A DNA stretch of 7,726 nucleotides from Methylibium sp031393925 (lineage in GTDB: Bacteria; Pseudomonadota; Gammaproteobacteria; Burkholderiales; Burkholderiaceae_C): assembly GCF_031393925.1 (NCBI RefSeq), contig NZ_JANMWL010000133.1, forward strand, positions 1-7,726, given 5' to 3'. Shown in pieces: positions 1-5,561 of this stretch. Made by a program: the position numbers and the translations under genes. The notes beneath the pieces were generated by a model. It did no database searches, was not told the DNA's origin, and saw only the letters and a list, made by a program, of their open reading frames with translations. Within the stretch, counting starts at the first letter, position 1. Each line of letters opens with the position of its first letter.

Positions 1-467
1 CGGATTTCGCGACTCTTGCCGCGCAACAGCGCGACGGTGTCGCCGGCCGCATTGCTGACGCTCACATCGTAGATGCCGGTGCGGCCGCTGCGCGAACGCT
101 CCTCGCCCACCGCGCGCAACAGCTCGCCTTCGCGGGCCGGCGTCAGGTAGTCGATGTGGCAGCCGGCCGCGACGCTGACGCGGTTGTAGCTATTGCAGGC
201 GAAGGCGAAGCAACTGTCGGCCAGCGCGAAGATGAAGCCGCCGTGGCAGATGCCGTGGCCATTGAGCATGTCGGCGCGCACCCGCATCTCGAGCACCGCG
301 CGGCCGGGCCCGATCTCGTCCAGCCGCATGCTCAGCGAGCGCGACGCGGTGTCGCGCTGCCACATCGCGCGGGCGCAGTCCTCGGCGAGCGTCTGGGCCG
401 CGTCGACCTCGTCAAGCCTCGGCTCGCCGAAGGCGCGTGCGTCATGGGTGCGCGGGTCGGGGGTCAT
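1..467 (-). CDS. paaI: PaaI-type hotdog thioesterase, 3' end outside window
   Basis: This is the hotdog-fold acyl-CoA thioesterase of phenylacetate degradation. In the family it hydrolyses ring-hydroxylated phenylacetyl-CoA and related CoA esters that would otherwise trap CoA. Reading from ATG at 467 gives 155 codons still open at the window edge. The end reads GKSREIR, which matches the family's C-terminus, so only a few residues are missing. The signature NGHGICHGG (residues 69-77) is followed by LADS with the expected catalytic Asp84, then CNSYN. The N-terminus is about 20 residues longer than in E. coli PaaI (140 aa). An in-frame Met at residue 36 is a possible later start. No clear Shine-Dalgarno sequence precedes the ATG. 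It lies 146 bases downstream of paaG on the same strand, which fits a paa operon. Family assignment is firm; the exact start is less so. Confidence 0.92.
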   Translation of the reverse strand, partial: MTPDPRTHDARAFGEPRLDEVDAAQTLAEDCARAMWQRDTASRSLSMRLDEIGPGRAVLEMRVRADMLNGHGICHGGFIFALADSCFAFACNSYNRVSVAAGCHIDYLTPAREGELLRAVGEERSRSGRTGIYDVSVSNAAGDTVALLRGKSREI

Positions 468-509
468 GTGGCAACCGATGCAGTGGGTTGGCCTTCAGCG
501 CAAGGCGAT

Positions 510-597
510 GCAGGCAAGGTGGGCATTCGAGCGCACTCCGGTATTGGTATGGGCCCTTCGGGCGCTCGTGCAGGCTCATGCCGTGCTGCTTGCCTGC
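510..597. repeat. 9-bp inverted repeat spanning the paaG-paaI gap
   Basis: GCAGGCAAG at 510-518 is the exact reverse complement of CTTGCCTGC at 589-597, with 70 bases between. Inside lies a small hairpin at 553-563 (GCCC, loop TTC, GGGC). Together they could form a branched structure in the transcript between paaG and paaI. There is no T-tract, so this is not a standard intrinsic terminator. It may be chance in such G+C-rich sequence. Confidence 0.25.
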
Positions 598-613
598 GCG
601 TCGGAATCGGCGC

Positions 614-1402
614 TCAACGCCCGGTGAAACGCGGCGTGCGCTTGCCGAGGAAGGCCGACACGCCTTCGGCATAGTCGTGACTGCGACCCAGCTCGCGTTG
701 CAGGTCGCGCTCCAGGTCGAGTTGCTCATCGAGCGTGTTCGCCCAACTTTGCTGAAGCGCCCGCTTGGTGCGTGCGAGGCCGAGCGTCGGCGCGCTGGCG
801 AACTGCGCGGCCAGGCCGTCGACCTCGGCCGCGAAGTGTTCATCGTCGACGCATTTAAGGATCAGTCCCCAGGCCGCCGCTTGCTCGGCTGAGAGCTTTT
901 CGCCGAGCATCGCCAGGCCGGCGGCGCGCGCCGGGCCGACGAGTCGCGGCAACCACCAGGTGCCGCCCGCATCGGGCACCAGGCCGAGCCTGCAGAACGG
1001 CTGCAAAAAGCTCGCCGAGCGCGCGGCGATCACCAGATCGCAAGCCAGCGCCACGTTGCAGCCGGCACCCGCCGCCACACCGTTGATGGCACCGATAACC
1101 GGCTTGTCGAGCGCGCGAATCTGGCGCACCAGCGGCGCGTAGTAGTTGCCGATGGTCTCGCCGAGGTCGGGCGGCTCGGCGCCCGGCGCCGTCTGGCGAT
1201 CGGACAGGTCCTGGCCGGCACAGAAGGCGCGGCCGGCACCGGTGAGCACCAGCACTCGCACCTCGGGCCGCGCTGCGGCAACCAGGGCCTCGCGCACCTC
1301 GAGGTGCATCGCGACATTGAAGCTGTTGAGCTTGTCGGGCCGGTTGAGCGTGAGCCGCGCCACGCCGTCAAATTCAGCGTAGAGGATATTTTCGTAGGCC
1401 AT
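614..1402 (-). CDS. paaG: 1,2-epoxyphenylacetyl-CoA isomerase PaaG
   Basis: This crotonase-fold enzyme of 262 residues is the same length as E. coli PaaG. In the known pathway it converts ring 1,2-epoxyphenylacetyl-CoA into the seven-membered oxepin-CoA, and later moves a double bond in the unsaturated C6 intermediate. Features seen: a crotonase N-terminus (LTLNRPDKLNSFN, residues 18-30), the oxyanion-hole segment AFCAGQDL (59-66), the helix NGVAAGAGCNVALACDL (107-123), and PDAGGTWWLPRLVG (143-156). Asp144 in that last segment is the acidic residue characteristic of PaaG rather than of ordinary enoyl-CoA hydratases. The C-terminus AEGVSAFLGKRTPRF is typical of the family. The ATG at 1402 gives the standard length, though the ribosome-binding site is weak. 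It follows the Excalibur gene by 85 bases and precedes paaI by 146. A plain enoyl-CoA hydratase is the alternative, but the PDAGGTW motif and the paa neighbours argue against it. Confidence 0.93.
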   Translation of the reverse strand: MAYENILYAEFDGVARLTLNRPDKLNSFNVAMHLEVREALVAAARPEVRVLVLTGAGRAFCAGQDLSDRQTAPGAEPPDLGETIGNYYAPLVRQIRALDKPVIGAINGVAAGAGCNVALACDLVIAARSASFLQPFCRLGLVPDAGGTWWLPRLVGPARAAGLAMLGEKLSAEQAAAWGLILKCVDDEHFAAEVDGLAAQFASAPTLGLARTKRALQQSWANTLDEQLDLERDLQRELGRSHDYAEGVSAFLGKRTPRFTGR

Positions 1403-1430
1403 GGCTTTTGATCGTCTTGGGGTTGCAAAC

Positions 1431-1453
1431 GCGATTCAGATGTTGCGATTCAG
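1431..1453. repeat. 9-bp direct repeat upstream of paaG
   Basis: GCGATTCAG occurs at 1431-1439 and again at 1445-1453, a 14-base period, within the 85-base gap upstream of the paaG start. A tandem site this close to a start codon could bind a regulator, but I recognise no known operator and see no clear -35/-10 pair beside it. It may be chance. Confidence 0.2.
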
Positions 1454-1487
1454 CGTGCGCCGCGACGCGCCGGCAGCAACGATGGCT

Positions 1488-1790
1488 CTACTTGCACCAC
1501 TGCTGCTCGCAGGGAATGCCGTCGTTGTTTCCGTCCATCTTCACGCCAGGGCAGTTCTGCAGAAAAAATCTCGCCTCGGCGCACGACCTCATCTGCGAAC
1601 AATGCGTGCGACCGTCACATTTGAACAAATCGGAAGGAACGGTTTCAGACTTTCGCGGCGACGGACCAGACGATGGCTCGACATCGACGCTAACTTGGCG
1701 CACCAAATTCTCGGCGCGGCTTGCTTGGTATTTCAAATAGCCCTGCCACGCGAGAAGACCGACCAGGACGATGATGATGACGCGCTTCAT
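1488..1790 (-). CDS. Small membrane-anchored Excalibur-domain protein
   Basis: This protein of 100 residues has an N-terminal hydrophobic helix (residues 4-15, after MKR) that should act as an uncleaved anchor or signal. A polar, Ser/Pro-rich linker follows to about residue 55, then a C-terminal Excalibur-type domain (57-99). That domain has the family pattern: six cysteines (58, 64, 70, 80, 94, 99), FFLQNCPGVKMDG, and a Ca-binding-like loop ending DGIPCE. The loop reads D86-x-N88-x-D90-G, with Asn in the usual second Asp place. The likely location is the periplasmic face of the inner membrane, with disulfides. Its job is unknown: in other proteins the domain accompanies secreted nucleases or DUF1294 proteins, but here it stands alone. 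It starts 16 bases after the paaY stop. Its sequence is clearly lower in G+C (about 56% over 1501-1800, against 73-75% in sampled stretches of paaG and paaY), suggesting separate acquisition. The ATG at 1790 is the only sensible start. Confidence 0.85.
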   Translation of the reverse strand: MKRVIIIVLVGLLAWQGYLKYQASRAENLVRQVSVDVEPSSGPSPRKSETVPSDLFKCDGRTHCSQMRSCAEARFFLQNCPGVKMDGNNDGIPCEQQWCK

Positions 1791-1806
1791 GGATGGCCCA
1801 TCCGGG

Positions 1807-2403
1807 TTAGCGGCTCTGTTTTAGAGGCGCCAGGACTTCTGAGCCCAGCCGCGGCCGCGCGAAGTCGGCGCTGGCAAGCGGCATCACCTCCTGCAAGCTC
1901 TCGCGGCAGCGCACGGTCAGGCGTTGGTAGGTGGCGGTGCCGGCCGACTTCCAGGCCAGCTCTTGGGGTGTGAGTTCACGCACCACTTTGCCCGGCACGC
2001 CGGCGATCAGGTGGCGTGGCGGCACTTCAAAGCCGGCACGCACGAAGCACAGCGCGGCCACGAACGCGCCCTCGCCGACGATGGCGTTGTCCATCACCAC
2101 CGCGTTCATGCCGACCAGCGCATCGCGCCCGATGCGGCAGCCGTGCAGCACCGCGCCGTGGCCGATGTGGCCGCCTGCCTCCACCACCGTGTCGGCGCCC
2201 GGAAAGCCGTGCATGGTGCAGTGGTCCTGCAGGTTGCTGCCGGCTTCAAGCACGAGCCGGCCGAAGTCGCCGCGCAGGCTGGCGCAGGGACCGACATAGA
2301 CGCCCTCGCCCACCCACACATCGCCGATCAGCTCGGCGCTCGGGTGAACAAAGGCGCTCGGGTGAACCACCGGCACCAGGTCGTCGATCGCGTAGATGGG
2401 CAT
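1807..2403 (-). CDS. paaY: PaaY, hexapeptide-repeat thioesterase of phenylacetate catabolism
   Basis: This left-handed beta-helix protein of 198 residues belongs to the gamma-carbonic-anhydrase-like family, close to the 196 residues of E. coli PaaY. The family member hydrolyses the CoA thioester formed when the ring-opening aldehyde of the phenylacetate route cyclises spontaneously, so it protects the CoA pool. Seen in sequence: opening MPIYAIDDLVPVVHPSAFVHP, hexapeptide turns from about residue 26 to 125, RGDFG (44-48), and a probable metal-binding triad His65 (MHGF), His82 (GHGA) and His87 (LHGC), with the usual five-residue spacing of the last two. The C-terminal helix carries LTPQELAWK, a PaaY-type tail rather than that of a generic carbonic anhydrase. 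The ATG at 2403 gives family length; the Shine-Dalgarno sequence is poor. It lies 34 bases after pepF and 16 before the Excalibur gene. Confidence 0.93.
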   Translation of the reverse strand: MPIYAIDDLVPVVHPSAFVHPSAELIGDVWVGEGVYVGPCASLRGDFGRLVLEAGSNLQDHCTMHGFPGADTVVEAGGHIGHGAVLHGCRIGRDALVGMNAVVMDNAIVGEGAFVAALCFVRAGFEVPPRHLIAGVPGKVVRELTPQELAWKSAGTATYQRLTVRCRESLQEVMPLASADFARPRLGSEVLAPLKQSR

Positions 2404-2437
2404 GGGTGGGTGCTCGGTGTGGTGGCTTGGAAGTCGT

Positions 2438-4381
2438 TCACCGGCGCTTAGCCAGCAGCGTTTCGATCTCGTCCATGATCGCGTTCATGTGCGCCACCAG
2501 CGCCTGATAGGGCGCGGGCGTGGCGAGGTCGACGCCGGCCGCCTTGACCAGCTCATACGGGTAGCCGGAACCGCCGGCCTCGAGCAGCGCGGTGTAGCGC
2601 TGCAGGGCACCCGGCTCGCCCGCTGTGATGCGCTTGGCGAACAGAGAGCCGGCCGAGATCGACGTGGCGTACTGGTAAACGTAAAAGCCGTAATAGAAGT
2701 GCGGTATGTAGGCCCACTCGACGCAATAGGCGGGGTCGATCTCCATCACGCCCTCCTGGGTACCGTGGTAGCGGTGCAGGATCTCGCAGTAGGCCTTGCT
2801 GAGCTGCTCGCCGGTGAGGGGTTCGCCCCGGTCGACCTCTGCATGGATGCGGCGCTCGAACTCCGCAAACATCGCCTGGCGAAAGAAGGTGCCACGCAGG
2901 TTCTCGAGGGCCGAGCCGAGGTAGAGCAGGCGCTCGTCGTCGCTCTTGGCCGCGCCGAGCATGCGCTGCAGCAGCAACTCTTCGTTGACGGTCGAGGCGA
3001 TTTCGGCGATGAAGGTCGCGTAATCGGCGTTGACGAAGGCCTGCTTGCGGTTGGCAAGATGGCTGTGCATGGCATGGCCCCACTCGTGCGCCAAGGTGCT
3101 GAGCGACTCGTAGTCGTCGTTGTAGTTCATCAGCACGTAGGGATGGACGTCGTAGGCGGCGCCCGCCATGTGCGCACCCGACTGCTTGTTGGGGCGCGGG
3201 TAGGCGTCCATCCAGCGCTTGTCGAAGCCGCTGCGCAGGGCTGCCACATAGTCCGCGCCGAGCGGCGCCACCGCTTCGAGCACGAGCTGCTTGGCAGTGG
3301 CCAGCGGGAACTTGATGTCGCTCTTGACCAGCGGCGGGTAGATGTCGGAGTAGCGCATCGGCGCTACTGCGAGCATGCGCGCGCGCAACTTGAAGTAGCG
3401 GTGCAGGGTCGGCAGGCTCTTGTTGGTCTGGGCGATCAACGCGTCCATCACTGCCACCGGCAGCCGGTTGGCGTCGAGCGCGTGGGTCATGGCGTCAGGG
3501 TAGTTGCGCACCTTGGCGTAAACCGCGTCTTCCTTGAGCTGGCTGTAGAGCGTTACGCCGAGCGTGCGCTCGAAGGCCTTGAAGGCACCGAAGAAGGCGT
3601 CCATCACGCGCTTGCGCTCGTCGGCGTTGGGCGCTGCGCGGTGCAAGGTGTAGGCCGAGCCGTCGAGCCGCACTTCTTGGCCGCTGGAGAGTTTGAGGGT
3701 CGGCCACGGCAGATCGGCGTTGGCAAGGATTTGGTAGGTGTTGCCACCGGCCGAGTTCATCAGCGCGAACTGCGCGATGAGCGCCTCGCCGGCGTCGCTC
3801 AGCGTGTGCGGCGCGGCGTGCAAGATCTGGTCGAGCGGGTGCCGGTAGATCGCCAGGCCGCGCTGCTGCGCGATGAAGCGCTGCACCTTGGGCCGGCCCA
3901 TGCGCAGGACCTCGGGGCCGACGAAGGAAAAAGCCTCGCTCAGCCGCGCCCCGAGCACCTCGGTTTTTTGCGTGAGTGCCAGGCTCGACGCCACGCCGGT
4001 GTCGCCCGCAAGCAGCTGTCCGGAATACACGGCCAGGCGCGCAAAGCGCTTGTTGATGTCGGCCTGCAGGTCCAGGCATTGCTTGAAGCGTGCCGCGCTC
4101 GCGCCGAGCCGGCCCTTGCAGCGACCCATTGCCTGCAACTGCGCTTCGAGCCGGGTGGCGTCGGCCTCCCAGGTGGCCATGTCGGGGTAGAGATCGGCGA
4201 GGTTCCAGCGGTCGGTGCTCGACTCGTCGGCCGCGCGGGCAGCGCCCGCGGTCAACGCGAGCGACAGCAGTACAAGGCGTGCGACACCCTGCGCGGCCCG
4301 TCGCGCGAGACCTTGCACGAGGGCCGGTCGGAGATACCACGAGCCCGCCAAGGCCAGCACGGCGAACGAACTGCGTTTCAT
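2438..4381 (-). CDS. Exported PepF-like M3 oligoendopeptidase
   Basis: This zinc metallopeptidase of 647 residues belongs to family M3 (oligoendopeptidase F type), which cleaves short peptides. The zinc site is H432-E-W-G-H436, and Glu460 in FIAEIASTVNE is the expected third ligand. Near the C-terminus HFYYGFYVYQYATS matches the conserved His/Tyr substrate-binding stretch. The mature N-terminus RWNLADLYPD is also family-typical. PepF enzymes are usually cytosolic and about 600 residues, but here a leader of about 50 residues precedes the mature part. It ends in a Sec-type segment (VARLVLLSLALTAGAARA, cleavage after Ala50), so a periplasmic enzyme is likely. The leader has two hydrophobic stretches (about 5-17 and 33-48) split by arginines. 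The ATG at 4381 is chosen because AAGGAG lies six bases upstream; an internal GTG at codon 22 has no such site. paaY follows after 34 bases, but no link to phenylacetate is known. Confidence 0.9.
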   Translation of the reverse strand: MKRSSFAVLALAGSWYLRPALVQGLARRAAQGVARLVLLSLALTAGAARAADESSTDRWNLADLYPDMATWEADATRLEAQLQAMGRCKGRLGASAARFKQCLDLQADINKRFARLAVYSGQLLAGDTGVASSLALTQKTEVLGARLSEAFSFVGPEVLRMGRPKVQRFIAQQRGLAIYRHPLDQILHAAPHTLSDAGEALIAQFALMNSAGGNTYQILANADLPWPTLKLSSGQEVRLDGSAYTLHRAAPNADERKRVMDAFFGAFKAFERTLGVTLYSQLKEDAVYAKVRNYPDAMTHALDANRLPVAVMDALIAQTNKSLPTLHRYFKLRARMLAVAPMRYSDIYPPLVKSDIKFPLATAKQLVLEAVAPLGADYVAALRSGFDKRWMDAYPRPNKQSGAHMAGAAYDVHPYVLMNYNDDYESLSTLAHEWGHAMHSHLANRKQAFVNADYATFIAEIASTVNEELLLQRMLGAAKSDDERLLYLGSALENLRGTFFRQAMFAEFERRIHAEVDRGEPLTGEQLSKAYCEILHRYHGTQEGVMEIDPAYCVEWAYIPHFYYGFYVYQYATSISAGSLFAKRITAGEPGALQRYTALLEAGGSGYPYELVKAAGVDLATPAPYQALVAHMNAIMDEIETLLAKRR

Positions 4382-4387
4382 GGGGAA

Positions 4388-4393
4388 CTCCTT
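4388..4393 (-). promoter_or_regulatory. Shine-Dalgarno site of the M3 peptidase gene
   Basis: AAGGAG on the minus strand lies six bases before the ATG at 4381. It is the best ribosome-binding site in the window and decides the long-leader start over the internal GTG. Confidence 0.8.
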
Positions 4394-4433
4394 CGCCTGC
4401 GCCAGGCCGATCGCCCGGGCGCCGGGCAGTCTA

Positions 4434-4447
4434 GCGGGGTGCCCCGC
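4434..4447. repeat. Short perfect palindrome upstream of the M3 peptidase gene
   Basis: GCGGGG and CCCCGC flank a two-base centre about 50 bases before the peptidase start. A TAGACT hexamer on the minus strand overlaps its edge (4428-4433) and could serve as a -10 box, but there is no convincing -35. A regulatory role is a guess. Confidence 0.2.
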
Positions 4448-4492
4448 GCGGTCGGCGTCGGGACTTCCCGCAAGCCGCGGTGCGGTGTCTGC

Positions 4493-4510
4493 GCGCCGCT
4501 CGCGCGGCGC
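4493..4510 (-). terminator. Strong GC hairpin just after the secreted-protein gene
   Basis: A perfect 7-bp stem (GCGCCGC / GCGGCGC) with a four-base loop begins six bases past the stop codon of the gene ending at 4517. Position and strength suit a transcription end or 3' mRNA protection. No T-run follows on the minus strand, so it is not a textbook intrinsic terminator. Confidence 0.4.
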
Positions 4511-4516
4511 CCGCCT

Positions 4517-5368
4517 TCAACGCGGCGGCGTCACGCTGGCCGTGCCGACGCCCAGGCCAAGCTCCGAGCACTGCGCGACCAACCCCTCGGCGACCTTGGC
4601 GTAAACCGTGCGGCCTTCGACAAAGCGCTCGGAGATGTCGCAAGACTCACCCACCTTGACCCTGCCCGCTGCGGCTGACGCGCTGCGAACGCCGGGCACG
4701 AAGTACACGCAGGCCCTGGACATACCTGCAGCACGAGCGGCGGTGCTCGCCTTGTCGCCCGCGGCGAAGTTGGCCGCGGTGCAGGCGATCGGCGCCTTGA
4801 TGGTCTTGTTGTCCGACCAGTCCTTGCCGCTGCGCTCACCGAACGACACCACCGCGGGAAACGACGGCGGCGTACACAGCGTGTTTTCCCGCGCACACGG
4901 CACCCACTTCTTGCGCGTATAGGCAAACGTCGGCCGCTCGGCGTCGGTGCCGCTCGGCGCCACCGCCCACTTGCGCTCGGGCGGCGGGTTGACTGCGGCA
5001 TGTGCCTTGGCAGCGGCGACGATCTTGCGCACGCGCGGGTCGTCGGGCGGCACGCTCGCGTTGAGCTTCCAGTACATCGACCACAGCTCGGCGGGCGACT
5101 TGCCCTGCGACTCTTCGGGCTTGGGGTGACGTATCTGGAAGCCCTTGGCCTTGTAGATGATCTCGAGGCGCCATCCGGCCAGCTCGGGGCAATACCAGTA
5201 ATGCCACTCGCCCTCGTCGGTGTAGCCATGCTGGGCGTAGGTGCCGATACCCTCGGGCGCGTAACGGCAGGTCGGCTCGGTGAGCTGTGCCTGTGCCGGC
5301 GTCGCGACCAATGCGATCAACCAGGCCGTGGCCGCAGCCGCGTATCGAAACACAAACCGATCCTTCAT
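4517..5368 (-). CDS. Secreted eight-cysteine protein of unknown function
   Basis: I do not recognise this family. The 283-residue product has a clear Sec signal peptide: MKDRFVFR, a hydrophobic core (about 9-22), and TPAQA with cleavage after Ala27. The mature part has eight cysteines (34, 60, 158, 165, 196, 220, 243, 267), an even number that suggests disulfides in the periplasm or outside. The N-terminal region (30-80) is aromatic-rich (GEWHYWYCPELAGWRLEIIYKAKG). A middle stretch (88-130) reads like a helical, charged spacer. The C-terminal half (155-270) holds the other six cysteines and the segment RACVYFVPGVRSAS. The frame is open upstream to 5482, but that would run into the tRNA gene; the ATG at 5368 has AGGAG five bases before it and starts the signal peptide. 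It lies 70 bases after tRNA-Pro, with no clear promoter between, so read-through from the tRNA promoter is possible. Confidence 0.85.
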   Translation of the reverse strand: MKDRFVFRYAAAATAWLIALVATPAQAQLTEPTCRYAPEGIGTYAQHGYTDEGEWHYWYCPELAGWRLEIIYKAKGFQIRHPKPEESQGKSPAELWSMYWKLNASVPPDDPRVRKIVAAAKAHAAVNPPPERKWAVAPSGTDAERPTFAYTRKKWVPCARENTLCTPPSFPAVVSFGERSGKDWSDNKTIKAPIACTAANFAAGDKASTAARAAGMSRACVYFVPGVRSASAAAGRVKVGESCDISERFVEGRTVYAKVAEGLVAQCSELGLGVGTASVTPPR

Positions 5369-5373
5369 CAGCG

Positions 5374-5378
5374 CTCCT
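5374..5378 (-). promoter_or_regulatory. Shine-Dalgarno site that sets the start of the secreted protein
   Basis: AGGAG on the minus strand, five bases before the ATG at 5368. It excludes the 38-codon upstream extension, which would overlap the tRNA gene. Confidence 0.75.
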
Positions 5379-5438
5379 GGGTGCTGCAATGGGGTGCAAC
5401 ACACGGCGCTGACGGGCAAGTGGCATGCCTGAACGGGA

Positions 5439-5515
5439 TGGTCGGGGCGGCGGGATTCGAACTCGCGACCTATTGCTCCCAAAGCAATTGCGCTACCAGG
5501 CTGCGCTACGCCCCG
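5439..5515 (-). tRNA. tRNA-Pro (anticodon TGG)
   Basis: The gene is 77 bases with encoded CCA (5439-5441). The acceptor stem CGGGGCG pairs fully with CGCCCCG, starting with the C1:G72 pair typical of bacterial proline tRNAs. The D arm has GCGC stems around AGCCTGGTA. The anticodon stem ATTGC/GCAAT encloses loop TTTGGGA, with anticodon TGG at 5481-5479 reading CCA (and, with modification, other CCN codons). The T loop is GTTCGAATC. All arms pair without mismatch that I can see, so it should be functional. It sits 46 bases after the hrpA reading frame. No integrase gene or duplicated 3' tRNA end is visible in the window. Confidence 0.97.
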
Positions 5516-5528
5516 ACGGGAGGTCGCG

Positions 5529-5534
5529 ATTGTA
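5529..5534 (-). promoter_or_regulatory. -10-like box of tRNA-Pro
   Basis: TACAAT on the minus strand, 13 bases before the mature tRNA 5' end and followed by a GC-rich stretch (CGCGACC) like the discriminators of stable-RNA promoters. No good -35 is found at 16-18 bases. The position between hrpA and the tRNA makes a dedicated promoter plausible. Confidence 0.4.
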
Positions 5535-5561
5535 GCGAGCGGCTGCGCGTGCCCGAGGCGA

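Noticed and set aside
156..1382. Several plus-strand open frames over paaI and paaG
   Set aside because: They are antisense to two genes with clear catalytic motifs and have no recognisable domains.
1403..1487. Operator of a paa regulator (PaaR or PaaX type) before paaG
   Set aside because: I could not match any palindrome there to a known operator; only the short direct repeat is real.
2396..4678. 760-codon open frame on the plus strand
   Set aside because: It is antisense to the M3 peptidase gene, whose catalytic motif and start site are clear. Its translation is Arg/Val/Gly-rich without domains, the usual by-product of G+C-rich codon use.
5369..5482. 38-codon N-terminal extension of the secreted protein
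   Set aside because: It would begin inside tRNA-Pro, and the ATG at 5368 has a Shine-Dalgarno sequence and opens a proper signal peptide.
5439..5515. tRNA-Pro as an attachment site of an integrated element
   Set aside because: No integrase gene, no second copy of the tRNA 3' end in the window, and housekeeping hrpA on one side.
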